Positions 41,484-49,608 of a DNA stretch of 64,000 bases are shown here, in pieces. Every line of letters starts with the position of its first letter. Position 1 is the stretch's first letter. The translations under genes were made by a program, and so were the position numbers. Source of the DNA: CAZHTS01 sp964535315 (lineage in GTDB: Bacteria; Chloroflexota; Anaerolineae; Anaerolineales; Anaerolineaceae); assembly GCA_964535315.1 (NCBI GenBank), contig CAZHTS010000009.1, forward strand, positions 1 to 64,000. Reading direction: 5' to 3'. The notes under the pieces are model-generated. The model searched no databases, was not told where the DNA came from, and worked only from the letters and a program-made list of their open reading frames with translations.

Positions 41484-42383
41484 TTATTTGAGCAGTTCCT
41501 TGCCGATGTGCGCCAGGGCGATGGCGCCCAACACGCCGGAACGGTTGCCCAGGGCCGGCGGGACGATGAAACGATCCATGTACTTGAGGATGGCGGGCGC
41601 CTGGATGTAACCGTTGAGCAGTTCGAGCACCTTACCCCGCACCACGGGGAAAATCTCCGGGTTTTGCATCACGCCGCCGCCCAGAACGATGCGGCGCGGC
41701 GAAAGGGCGCAAATCTCGCCGACCACCGCCAGGGCGATGTACTGCGCCTCGAGTTCCCAGGCGGGGTGCCCGGGGGGCAGCAGTTCGGCGGGCCGCCCCC
41801 AACGGCGGTTCATCGCCTCACCCGAGGCCAGGCCCTCGAAGCAGTCGCCGTGATACGGGCAGGCGCCGGCAAAGGGATCGGCCTGCCAGTCGTGCGGGAT
41901 ACGGATGTGGCCGGTCTCGGGGTGGGTCAGGCCATGGATCAGCTTGCCGTTGATGATGCTGCCGGCGCCGATGCCTGTGCCAATGGTAAAGTAGACAAAA
42001 GGATCCAGGCGCTGCCCGGCGCCCCAGAAGAACTCGCCCAACGCCGCGGCGTTGACGTCAGTATCGATAAATACCGGCACCTGCAAGGCATTCTGTAAGG
42101 GCGCCAACAGGCTGGTGTTCACCCAACCCAGCTTGGGCGTGGTGGTAATGTAGCCGTAGGTAGGCGAATCGGGGTTGAGATCGACCGGGCCGAAGGTGCC
42201 AATGCCAAGCGACGCCAGTGGATACGTCCGGGCCTGTTGTTGAAAAAAGGCGATCATCCGCGCCAGAGTCTCTTGCGGCGTGGTGGTCGGAAAACGCTCC
42301 TCGCAGCGAATATCATCCGGGCCGCTGCCCACCATACACACGATTTTTGTACCGCCCGATTCAATCCCACCGTAAACGGCCAT
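41484..42383 (-). CDS. ROK family sugar kinase (fructokinase-like)
   Basis: A 299-residue kinase. The N-terminal phosphate loop is YGGIESGGTKIVCMVG, the catalytic Asp is in VFIDTDVNAAALGE, and the zinc motif is GHIRIPHD then CPYHGDCFEGLASG, as in ScrK-type fructokinases. The glycine loop IGTGIGAG follows the active site. It phosphorylates a hexose, probably fructose, using ATP in the cytoplasm. Start at MAVYGG (42383) since upstream sequence overlaps the epimerase-like gene and is not family-like. It closes the sugar catabolic gene run. Confidence 0.9.
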   Translation of the reverse strand: MAVYGGIESGGTKIVCMVGSGPDDIRCEERFPTTTPQETLARMIAFFQQQARTYPLASLGIGTFGPVDLNPDSPTYGYITTTPKLGWVNTSLLAPLQNALQVPVFIDTDVNAAALGEFFWGAGQRLDPFVYFTIGTGIGAGSIINGKLIHGLTHPETGHIRIPHDWQADPFAGACPYHGDCFEGLASGEAMNRRWGRPAELLPPGHPAWELEAQYIALAVVGEICALSPRRIVLGGGVMQNPEIFPVVRGKVLELLNGYIQAPAILKYMDRFIVPPALGNRSGVLGAIALAHIGKELLK

Positions 42384-42387
42384 TGTC

Positions 42388-43431
42388 TTATCCTCCCAAC
42401 CCAAATTCAATTTCCAGGCGATAGATGCGGGTCTCCTGCGGCGCCAGGGTCTGCAACGTGCCGCGCTGGCGTTCATTGCAACGCCCTTCGACGTGACAGT
42501 TGGCCGGTTCGAGCCCCACCACGTAGGCGCCCTCACCCATCATCTTCCACTCCACCAGGTACGGATAGTGCGCCAGGGCATAACGCACGGTCACGCTCAG
42601 GCCGCGCCCGGCGTTCCAGGCCGGGTTGACCAACCGGGCGGCGACCATGCCATCCGGCCCGGCCTGCAATTCGTGATAAAAGACCTGTTCCTGATAGCCG
42701 GGCGTAGGAGCCTGGAACACACAGCAGTCCTCCAGCCCCAGGCGGGCGACCTCGTCGCGCGGCAGGGTGCGGCGCGGCGGCAGTTCCAGGCGGGCGCCGG
42801 CGTCGACCAGGGGGAACCCCAGGTTGATGTGCTGCAAGAACATGTGTGGACAGGGCGCAAAGCCCAGGTTCTGGACGCGGTCTTCCACCCAGAAACGATT
42901 GGCCGACAGCGTGGTGTAGATGCGCCGGCGCAAATCCAGGTTCTCGCCGAACAAGACCGCCTCGCGCACGCTGCCTTCCACCCAGACGACGTATTCATCC
43001 TCCTGCCACTCACCGCCCCACGAAAGGCTGCCGGCCGGCAGGTTAGACAGGCGGCCGTGCAAACCGAGCGCCTCGTTGCCGTCCTGGCAGGGGCCGCCCA
43101 CCTGGGTCAACCCGCAGGGGGTGAGAAAACCGCCGCCAAAGGTGCGCAGCCAGCCCAACCCGCCCTGTTCGGCGTACGCCGGGTGACGCATGCCGGCGGC
43201 GGTGGTAAAGGCCAGCGGCACGCCCTGGTAACACAAATCGCCGATGCCCATGCCGCGGTCGGTAAACACCGCCAGCGATAACCCGGCGGCGTTGCGCAGC
43301 GTTACCCCACGGCAGCCGCGCTGACTGCCAGCGCTCAGTTCAAATGGCTGGGCCGCAGCCAGCTGGTTGATGTCACCTACCCGGCGCAAGAGTTCCTGGC
43401 GCGTGTAATACGAACCCCAGAGATGAGACAT
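42388..43431 (-). CDS. DUF4432 / aldose-1-epimerase-like protein
   Basis: A 347-residue protein with the galactose-mutarotase beta-sandwich features of DUF4432: NAAGLSLAVFTDRGMGIGD at the start, GLHGRLSNLPAG in the middle (conserved His), HMFLQHINLGFPLV, and near the end GLEPANCHVEGR (conserved Glu). It probably interconverts anomers of the imported or isomerised sugar. It is four bases upstream of the ROK kinase gene and belongs to the same operon. The exact sugar is unknown. Confidence 0.85.
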   Translation of the reverse strand: MSHLWGSYYTRQELLRRVGDINQLAAAQPFELSAGSQRGCRGVTLRNAAGLSLAVFTDRGMGIGDLCYQGVPLAFTTAAGMRHPAYAEQGGLGWLRTFGGGFLTPCGLTQVGGPCQDGNEALGLHGRLSNLPAGSLSWGGEWQEDEYVVWVEGSVREAVLFGENLDLRRRIYTTLSANRFWVEDRVQNLGFAPCPHMFLQHINLGFPLVDAGARLELPPRRTLPRDEVARLGLEDCCVFQAPTPGYQEQVFYHELQAGPDGMVAARLVNPAWNAGRGLSVTVRYALAHYPYLVEWKMMGEGAYVVGLEPANCHVEGRCNERQRGTLQTLAPQETRIYRLEIEFGLGG

Positions 43432-43489
43432 AAGCACCTCTCCGTCCAAAAAGTATGCTGAAACAGACGTTCCGGGCCTCGACCCGCGC

Positions 43490-44404
43490 TCAGGCCGGGG
43501 CGGCAAACCCCTGGGCATGTCCGTTGCTGCCCAGGAAATTGACGATCTTATCTTCCACCACCGCCTGGACGGCCTGCGCGGCCAGAGCGCGCTCCTGCGG
43601 CGACAGAGCCTTGAGGGCTGCATTGGTCATGCGTTCCTCACGCTGCAGCGCCTGGAGCAGCCCCAACTCCAGGTCGGTGGCAATATTGATTTTGCTCACC
43701 CCACCGCCGGGCAGACGGATGGCCGCCCGGATCAGATCGGCAGGCGTACCCGAACCGCCGTGCAACACCATGTGTACCGGGGTGCGGGCGCGAATGTCCT
43801 TGAGCCGTTGCAGATCGATGCGCGGCTGGCGCACGCGATACACGCCGTGGGCAGTGCCCACCGAAACCGCCAGCGCGTCCACCCCCGTCTGGCGGACGAA
43901 CTGCTCGGCCTCGTCCGGATCGGTGAACAGTTCTTCGTCCGTCTCGCTCTCGATGAAGTCGGCGCTGCCGATGCGCCCCAACTCGGCCTCCACCGACACG
44001 TTCCGGGCGTGCGCGTATTCGACCACCTCGCGGGTGATGGCGATGTTCTCCGCCAGCGGTTTGGCCGAGGCGTCGATCATCACCGAGGTAAACCCGTGCT
44101 GGATGGCGGCGGCAATCACATTGAAATCCTGGGTGTGGTCAAGGTGCAGACCGACGGGCACGCTCGGGCGCACTTCGGCCAGCTGCTCCCAAAAATCGGC
44201 GGCGAATTCTTCAACAGTCAGGTCGTACCATTTCATTTCGATCTGGGCGATCTGCACCAGCAGCGGCGAGCGCTGCGCCTCGCCGGCGCGCAGCACGGCG
44301 TGGATCATGGACGAGTAACGCGGTGAGAAAGCGCCCACTGCGTACCCGCCCTGCTCGGCGGCGGCCAACAATTGCTTCATACGATATAAGACGGGTGTTT
44401 CCAT
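43490..44404 (-). CDS. Class II ketose-bisphosphate aldolase (FbaA/GatY/KbaY family)
   Basis: A 304-residue zinc aldolase. Zinc and catalytic positions are in GLHLDHTQDF (Asp and His), VEAELGRIG (Glu), SVGTAHGVYR (His), MVLHGGSG (His) and SKINIATDLE (phosphate and Na+ binding). It should cleave a phosphorylated ketose to dihydroxyacetone phosphate plus an aldehyde. Being next to a PfkB kinase, it probably acts on that kinase's product. Translation may start at MKQLLAAAEQGGY (eight residues in). Confidence 0.9.
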   Translation of the reverse strand: METPVLYRMKQLLAAAEQGGYAVGAFSPRYSSMIHAVLRAGEAQRSPLLVQIAQIEMKWYDLTVEEFAADFWEQLAEVRPSVPVGLHLDHTQDFNVIAAAIQHGFTSVMIDASAKPLAENIAITREVVEYAHARNVSVEAELGRIGSADFIESETDEELFTDPDEAEQFVRQTGVDALAVSVGTAHGVYRVRQPRIDLQRLKDIRARTPVHMVLHGGSGTPADLIRAAIRLPGGGVSKINIATDLELGLLQALQREERMTNAALKALSPQERALAAQAVQAVVEDKIVNFLGSNGHAQGFAAPA

Positions 44405-44422
44405 ACGAACCTCTTTGCTGGA

Positions 44423-45475
44423 TTAGATTTCAGCGGCGCGCACCTGGCGGGCAGCCTCGATCATGGCCAGATAGCCCTGCACCGGGACGTATTCGGGAAT
44501 AGAATTGCCTGACCCCAACGCATAGCCGCGGGCCGTGCTGCGAAAACGCGTGGCTTTAACGACGACCTCGTTCACAATCTCCTGCGGCGTTTTCTGGCAC
44601 AGTGTATCGACATCGATGCCGCCCAACAAACCAATTCGTTCCCCATAACGGGCAATCCACTCATCAAACGGAGCGATGATATCTTCGTTGGAATGCTTGG
44701 CGTCGATCCCCAGGGCGATCACATCCTCCATGATCGAGAAAATCTTACCACAGGAATGCCACAGAAACGGTTTGCCGGCCGCCTTGATTAGACCGATGAT
44801 GCGCCGGTATTGGGGCAGTACGTGGCGGCGGATGATGGCCGGCGAAACCAGCGTACTGGTCTTGAACCCCAGGTCGTCGCCCATGCGGCAGATGGCAAAC
44901 GCCTGGCCGTAACGCGGCAAAAAATCGGCCCAGATGGCGGTCATCAGGTCGCCGATGCGCACATACAGATCGGCGAACAACTGCGCATCATCGGCCTGCA
45001 TGTAAGCCAGATGCTGGAACCCAACGAGATCCTCGCTGATTTCAAACACACCGTACCCCACCCCACCCACGGCGCGCATGCCCGGCGGCAGGTTGCGCGC
45101 CAGGGCAGCAAACTGGCGGTCGGCCTGCTGCCAGTAGCGGCGCGCCACATCGTCCCACGGGTAACGCTCGAAATCGGCGCGATCCTGGATCGGGCCGGGC
45201 CGCCCTCCCAGGATGGCGCCGTGATCGGGCAGCAGCGGCGCCAACCCGACCTCGTACGAGACGGTATCGTAGGTCATCTCCTGAAAGAAACGGCAGTACT
45301 GGCGGAAGAACTCATCCAGGTCGCGGTCGTCACCCGCCAGCAGGTCGGCGAAACGCACGCCCAACACCTGTTCCATGATCAACGGGCTGATGTGGTGTTC
45401 GTACAGTGGCAGGCGCGGCGGACGGCGGTTCTCCAGCACGGCCAGCAGGTTGCGATAATCGCTTTGGAAGGTCAT
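44423..45475 (-). CDS. Uroporphyrinogen decarboxylase-like (UroD/MtaA fold) protein
   Basis: A 350-residue TIM-barrel protein of the UroD superfamily. FLWHSCGKIFSIMEDVIALG carries the H-x-C pair used for zinc in methyl-transferring members, and GLLGGIDVDTLCQKTPQEI plus GYALGSGNSIPEYVP are conserved blocks. It is not a heme enzyme here: it sits in a sugar operon, sharing a one-base TGATG overlap with the PfkB kinase gene. Such UroD-like proteins recur in sugar loci of several phyla with no known reaction. Start at MTFQSD. Confidence 0.85.
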   Translation of the reverse strand: MTFQSDYRNLLAVLENRRPPRLPLYEHHISPLIMEQVLGVRFADLLAGDDRDLDEFFRQYCRFFQEMTYDTVSYEVGLAPLLPDHGAILGGRPGPIQDRADFERYPWDDVARRYWQQADRQFAALARNLPPGMRAVGGVGYGVFEISEDLVGFQHLAYMQADDAQLFADLYVRIGDLMTAIWADFLPRYGQAFAICRMGDDLGFKTSTLVSPAIIRRHVLPQYRRIIGLIKAAGKPFLWHSCGKIFSIMEDVIALGIDAKHSNEDIIAPFDEWIARYGERIGLLGGIDVDTLCQKTPQEIVNEVVVKATRFRSTARGYALGSGNSIPEYVPVQGYLAMIEAARQVRAAEI

Positions 45476-46656
45476 CACCCGCCCTCCCATAATGCATGGG
45501 CGGCATCCCAATGCCAGCCGGGGGCGTCGAGCGCCAGGGTGTGCCGCGGCCAGGGGGCCGCCAGGCGCGCCTGGGTTTCTTCCCAGGTACGGATACCGCT
45601 CAAGGCGTCGGCCGCCTCCACGTTGCAGGCGCCAACCGCCACCGCCGAGGTTACGGCCTGCCCGGGGGACAGGCCGCGCAGCAAAGCGCTGAGGAAACCG
45701 GCGATGGTGGCGTCGCCCGAGCCGGTGGTGCCCACCACCTTTACCTGAAAACAGGGCGCCCACATCTGGCGCCCGCCCCAGGCGGCCGGGTCAACCGGCG
45801 CCGCCCGGCCCATCCCGCTCAGGTCGCCGGCGGTGCGCAGGTACAGGCCGCGGGCGCCCAGTTTGATGACCAGCAGGCGCACGCCCAACCCCAACAATTC
45901 GGCGCTCAGGTCGGTCAGCAAATCGGGGGTGATGCGATTGAGGATGTCGCTGCTGCCGGCCTGCTGTTGCAGCGCCGCATACTGCGCCGGGCGCAGGGTA
46001 AACAGCAGCTCCTCGATGCTGGGCAGAAAGATATCCACGTACGGCAGCACGGCGCGGTAAATGGCGCGCCAGTCGGCCTGCCCGCCAGGCGAGGTGGGGT
46101 TGGGGAAAGCCATGTCCAGCGAGGTGGTCACACCGCTGGCCTTGACCTGGCGGAAGATGGACAGCAGTTCGGCGCCGTCCTCCTCGTACATCCGGCGCAT
46201 CAACGGCGGGTAACCGAAATGAAAGAGGGCGGCCTGGGCCACCTGATCGTATTGAACGTCGGCGGCGCAAAAGGTGTTGTTGGCGCCGGGGCTGTGCAGG
46301 AAAATGCGATCGACGCCCGGCGGGCTGATGATGACCGAATACGAGGTGCTCGACTGGCGGTCGGCCAGCATATTGGCGGCCAGGCCGGCGTCGTAGGAAC
46401 GCACCACCTCGAGCACCGCCTGCCCCAACAGATCGGCGCCAATCTTGCCCATCAGGCGGGTGGGAATGCCCAGTTTATGCAGCGCCAGCCCGGTGTTCGA
46501 CACCGGCCCGCCGGTGGAGAACGCCGCCGCCCCCACCTCGAGCAGCCGGCCGGGTTGGAACTGCTGGGCAAACTGTCCGGCGGGGATCAGGTTCATGTCC
46601 GGGAGGATATCCAGGCAGATATGACCCGCAACGACAACACCCGGTAATTCGGCCAT
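45475..46656 (-). CDS. PfkB/ribokinase family sugar kinase
   Basis: A 393-residue kinase, longer than usual because of inserts. The first motif GGPVSNTGLALHKLGIPTRL follows the GAAAFSTGG loop, and the ATP/anion-hole motif is VGTTGSGDATIAGFLSAL, with the catalytic Asp in GSGD. LLVIKLGARGLYLRT precedes it, as expected. It phosphorylates a ketose, probably at C1 or C6. Start at MAELPG (46656). It lies seven bases after the isomerase gene and overlaps the UroD-like gene by one base, so it is central to the operon. Confidence 0.9.
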   Translation of the reverse strand: MAELPGVVVAGHICLDILPDMNLIPAGQFAQQFQPGRLLEVGAAAFSTGGPVSNTGLALHKLGIPTRLMGKIGADLLGQAVLEVVRSYDAGLAANMLADRQSSTSYSVIISPPGVDRIFLHSPGANNTFCAADVQYDQVAQAALFHFGYPPLMRRMYEEDGAELLSIFRQVKASGVTTSLDMAFPNPTSPGGQADWRAIYRAVLPYVDIFLPSIEELLFTLRPAQYAALQQQAGSSDILNRITPDLLTDLSAELLGLGVRLLVIKLGARGLYLRTAGDLSGMGRAAPVDPAAWGGRQMWAPCFQVKVVGTTGSGDATIAGFLSALLRGLSPGQAVTSAVAVGACNVEAADALSGIRTWEETQARLAAPWPRHTLALDAPGWHWDAAHALWEGG

Positions 46657-46663
46657 TGCCCCT

Positions 46664-47359
46664 TTACCTCCCACCGCGGTAATAACGCTCGTAATCGTTG
46701 CACAGCAAATGCAGCGGCGCCTCGTCCTCTTCGATGTCGGGGAAACGCCCGAGCGGTTCGTGGAAACGATTGTCGCGGTGATCGTCGTTGACCAACGACA
46801 CCTCCCCCACCAGCACGCGCCCATCCTCGGCCCAGAAGGTGTGGTAGCAGCGCTGCTCGAGGGTGATGCTCTCGCCGGGCTTGAGATCCACCACCCCGCC
46901 CGCCGGCACCACCCGGCGCACCCCATCCAGCGTAACGTGCACGTCGCTTTCCCGGTCGAGATCCTCGTCCGGGGTGGCGTTGTACAGGCGCAGCAGCAGC
47001 CGCCCACCGCCGCGGTTGATGATGTCTTCCATCTTGCTCCAATGGAAATGCATCGGCGTCACCTGCTCGGTCTCGACGATCATCAGTTTTTCGGCGTACA
47101 GCTTGCCGCTCTGCTTCTGCCAGTTGTCCGGGTGACCGTTGCGGATGGTGAAGAGGAACAGGCCAAAATGGGCAAAATCGCCGCGGCCAAAATCGGTGAT
47201 GTCCCAGCCCAGATGATTGTCAACGATCTCGCTTACCTCATCGCCTTTGGCGGCCCATTCTTCGGGGCTCCAGTAGGCGAAGGGCGGCAGATAGAACCCC
47301 CGCTGGCGGATGAAATCATCTGCGGAACGCATGATGGCGTTGATTTGCGATCGTTTCAT
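46664..47359 (-). CDS. D-lyxose/D-mannose ketol-isomerase-like cupin
   Basis: A 231-residue cupin isomerase. Metal ligands are visible in TPMHFHWSKMEDIINRGGG (two His and a Glu) and QRCYHTFWAEDG (His), the pattern of bacterial D-lyxose isomerases. These convert D-lyxose to D-xylulose and D-mannose to D-fructose. It is the first gene of the catabolic run and follows the terminator of the ABC transporter. Its product would be phosphorylated by the adjacent PfkB or the ROK kinase. Confidence 0.9.
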   Translation of the reverse strand: MKRSQINAIMRSADDFIRQRGFYLPPFAYWSPEEWAAKGDEVSEIVDNHLGWDITDFGRGDFAHFGLFLFTIRNGHPDNWQKQSGKLYAEKLMIVETEQVTPMHFHWSKMEDIINRGGGRLLLRLYNATPDEDLDRESDVHVTLDGVRRVVPAGGVVDLKPGESITLEQRCYHTFWAEDGRVLVGEVSLVNDDHRDNRFHEPLGRFPDIEEDEAPLHLLCNDYERYYRGGR

Positions 47360-47370
47360 ACAAGACCTCT

Positions 47371-47414
47371 CACAAAAAGTGCAAACGGCCCGGCCCCAAC
47401 ACGCCGGGCCGTTT
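47371..47414 (-). terminator. Terminator after the sugar ABC transporter genes
   Basis: Minus strand: perfect 12-bp stem (47403-47414 with 47383-47394), eight-base loop, then GCACTTTTTGTG with a T-run (47372-47376). It separates the transporter from the catabolic genes, probably reducing rather than abolishing read-through. Confidence 0.85.
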
Positions 47415-47425
47415 AAAACGGCGTT

Positions 47426-48223
47426 TTATTCCTCGGCCTGCACGGCGCGTGGGATGACGCCCATCTCGTGGACGACCTCAGCGCCAACCATCAGGCTGAC
47501 GATTTCATCGGGGGTGCTGGCGCGCGAGAGCCGCTCGCCGACCTTCTTGCCGCGGCGCATGACCACGATGCGATCCGCCACGGCAAACACATCCTGCATG
47601 TTGTGACTGATGATGATGACCGGGATGCCCTGATCGGCCAGGGTGCGCACCAGGGTGAGCACCTTGCGCTGCTCCGAAACGCCCAGAGCGGCGGTGGGTT
47701 CGTCCATGATCACCAGCCGGGCGTTCCAATAGATGGTGCGGGCGATGGCCACCGCCTGGCGCTGGCCGCCCGAAAGGGTGCGAATCTGCTGGGTGAGCGA
47801 GGGCAGGTGGATATCCAGGCGGGCAAGCACGCCGGCCGATTCCTCACGCATGCGGGTGCGATCGACGGTATGAATCAACCCGCCCAGGTAACGCCGTTTG
47901 AGCTCGCGCCCCAGGAAGATGTTGGCGCCGACGTCCAGGTTTTCACACAGCGCCAGGTCCTGATAAATGGTCTCGATCCCCAGATCGCGGGCCTCGCGCG
48001 GGCCGCTGAAGGACAGACGGGTATGGTTGAAGATGATCTCGCCCTCATCGGGGGAATAGGCGCCGGCGATCATTTTAATCAGCGTCGACTTGCCGGCGCC
48101 GTTATCGCCGACCAGCCCCACCACCTCGCCGGGGAAGATATCCACGCCGACGTGATCGACTGCCGTCAGGCCGCCAAAGCGTTTGGTGAGATTTTCTGCG
48201 TGTAACAGGGGTTCCGTTTGCAT
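47426..48223 (-). CDS. Sugar ABC transporter ATP-binding protein (FrcA-like, single NBD)
   Basis: A 265-residue ATPase. Walker A GDNGAGKSTLIKMIAGAY, the FrcA/RbsA-type IETIYQDLALCENLDVGANI, signature TLSGGQRQAVAIART, Walker B LVIMDEPTAALG and switch IISHNMQDVF are intact. Unlike RbsA/XylG it has one nucleotide-binding domain, so it should act as a homodimer with the permease. Start at MQTEPLL (48223). It is 13 bases after the permease gene. Confidence 0.93.
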   Translation of the reverse strand: MQTEPLLHAENLTKRFGGLTAVDHVGVDIFPGEVVGLVGDNGAGKSTLIKMIAGAYSPDEGEIIFNHTRLSFSGPREARDLGIETIYQDLALCENLDVGANIFLGRELKRRYLGGLIHTVDRTRMREESAGVLARLDIHLPSLTQQIRTLSGGQRQAVAIARTIYWNARLVIMDEPTAALGVSEQRKVLTLVRTLADQGIPVIIISHNMQDVFAVADRIVVMRRGKKVGERLSRASTPDEIVSLMVGAEVVHEMGVIPRAVQAEE

Positions 48224-48236
48224 CTTAGCCTCCCGC

Positions 48237-49361
48237 TCACTTGCCCAGGGTGCGGCCGAACTGGTCGACGATGACCGCCAGGATGACGACCAGGCCGACG
48301 GCCACGAACTGCCAGAACGGCACGACGCCCAGGATGACCAGGCCATACTCAATGGTGGCGATACACAACGCGCCAACAATCGTACCGATGATGCTGCCCT
48401 CGCCGCCAAACATGCTGGCCCCGCCGATGACCACCGCGGCGACTGCCTTGAGCGTGGTGGTCTCGCCGCCGTTGTAAGCGCCGCTGGTAAAACGCGCCGC
48501 CCAGAGCACGCCGGCCACACCCGCCAGCACCGCCGCCATCACATACGCCTTGACCAGCGTGGCCTTGACGGGGATACCGGCGCGCATCGAAGCTTCATAA
48601 TTGCCGCCGATGGCGTACAGGTGCTGCCCGAACTGGGTACGGGCCAGAATGAACCACACCACTGCCGTAACCAGGATGGTGATGAACACCACCCCCGGCA
48701 TGATCGAAATGATGCTGGGAAAATCGGGCGGCATGGCCTCTTCGGGCATCTTGAACCAGCTTACCCCGTGCCCCGGCCAGATGTAGAGGATGAAATTGTT
48801 GCCAATCTGGCCCAGATAGGGCGGCTGTTTGGCGACCGGGTAACCGCCCGAGGCCAGCAGCGCCAGCCCTTCGATCAAATAGCCCATCCCCAACGTGCTG
48901 ATGAAGGGCGGAACTTTGACACGTGTGATTAACAGACCGTTGAGCAGACCGGGCAGTACGGCAATTAAAACCCCAGCCAGGAAACCACCGCCGATGGTTA
49001 CCACCGGCGAGTAGCCGCCGGCGTGCAGGGTCTGCATGACCAGGGCGGCGATGACCGAGGAAAAGCCCAGAATCCAGCCGACGGAAAGATCGATGCCGGC
49101 GGCGATGATGATCAGGGTTTCGCCCAGGGCGATGAGCAGAATCTGCGTGGCGTAGAGCAGGATGCCCTGTACGCTGCGCACAGAAATAAAATCGACGTCG
49201 TTGAGCTGCTTGGATGCAATGCTGAACGAGATCACCAGCACGGTGAGGAACGCCCAGGGCCATACCTGGCGGACAAGCGCCAGGTTGGCGGCGCGGCTCC
49301 GTTTCGGAGGCGCAGGGGGAGTTTTTACTTCTGCCTTTTTTACATCGTTTTCTAAAGCCAT
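48237..49361 (-). CDS. Sugar ABC transporter permease (RbsC/FrcC type)
   Basis: A 374-residue BPD_transp_2 permease with about ten membrane helices after a charged N-terminal tail. GETLIIIAAGIDLSVGWILG and VPPFISTLGMGYL are family landmarks, with the coupling region RTQFGQHLYAIGGNYEASMRAGI. The start at MALEND (49361) has AGGTTC upstream. It works with the ATPase downstream and the duplicated binding lipoprotein upstream. Confidence 0.93.
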   Translation of the reverse strand: MALENDVKKAEVKTPPAPPKRSRAANLALVRQVWPWAFLTVLVISFSIASKQLNDVDFISVRSVQGILLYATQILLIALGETLIIIAAGIDLSVGWILGFSSVIAALVMQTLHAGGYSPVVTIGGGFLAGVLIAVLPGLLNGLLITRVKVPPFISTLGMGYLIEGLALLASGGYPVAKQPPYLGQIGNNFILYIWPGHGVSWFKMPEEAMPPDFPSIISIMPGVVFITILVTAVVWFILARTQFGQHLYAIGGNYEASMRAGIPVKATLVKAYVMAAVLAGVAGVLWAARFTSGAYNGGETTTLKAVAAVVIGGASMFGGEGSIIGTIVGALCIATIEYGLVILGVVPFWQFVAVGLVVILAVIVDQFGRTLGK

Positions 49362-49535
49362 CTGAACCTCCAGGGTTGTGAACAACCCACGTTACGGATA
49401 GCAGTATTCAACAGTGTGCTTGCAGGCGCGCCACAATCCGCTGTGACGCCCATGCAAACCCGCTGATTACAGTCTACTCCAAATTTATTAATCGGTGCAA
49501 CTCAAACAACCTGCTAAAAACGGTGTTCGTCTGTG

Positions 49536-49591
49536 CACATCCCCCTGAGAGGATGTGTTCTTCGGGTCAGGGGGGCTTGCGCCCCCCTGAC
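49536..49591 (-). terminator. Two strong hairpins between binding-protein and permease genes
   Basis: GTCAGGGGGG/CCCCCCTGAC (49566-49575 with 49582-49591) is a 10-bp perfect stem; CACATCC/GGATGTG (49536-49542 with 49551-49557) follows. Neither is followed by a T-run on the minus strand. They more likely protect the 3' end of the abundant binding-protein message or give partial termination. The rest of the gap 49362-49608 holds nothing recognisable. Confidence 0.65.
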
Positions 49592-49608
49592 TGGTTCCGA
49601 TTTTGATG

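Noticed and set aside
44423..45475. UroD-like gene as a true heme-pathway enzyme
   Set aside because: It has the H-x-C zinc pattern of methyl-transfer relatives and sits inside a sugar operon, with no other heme genes.
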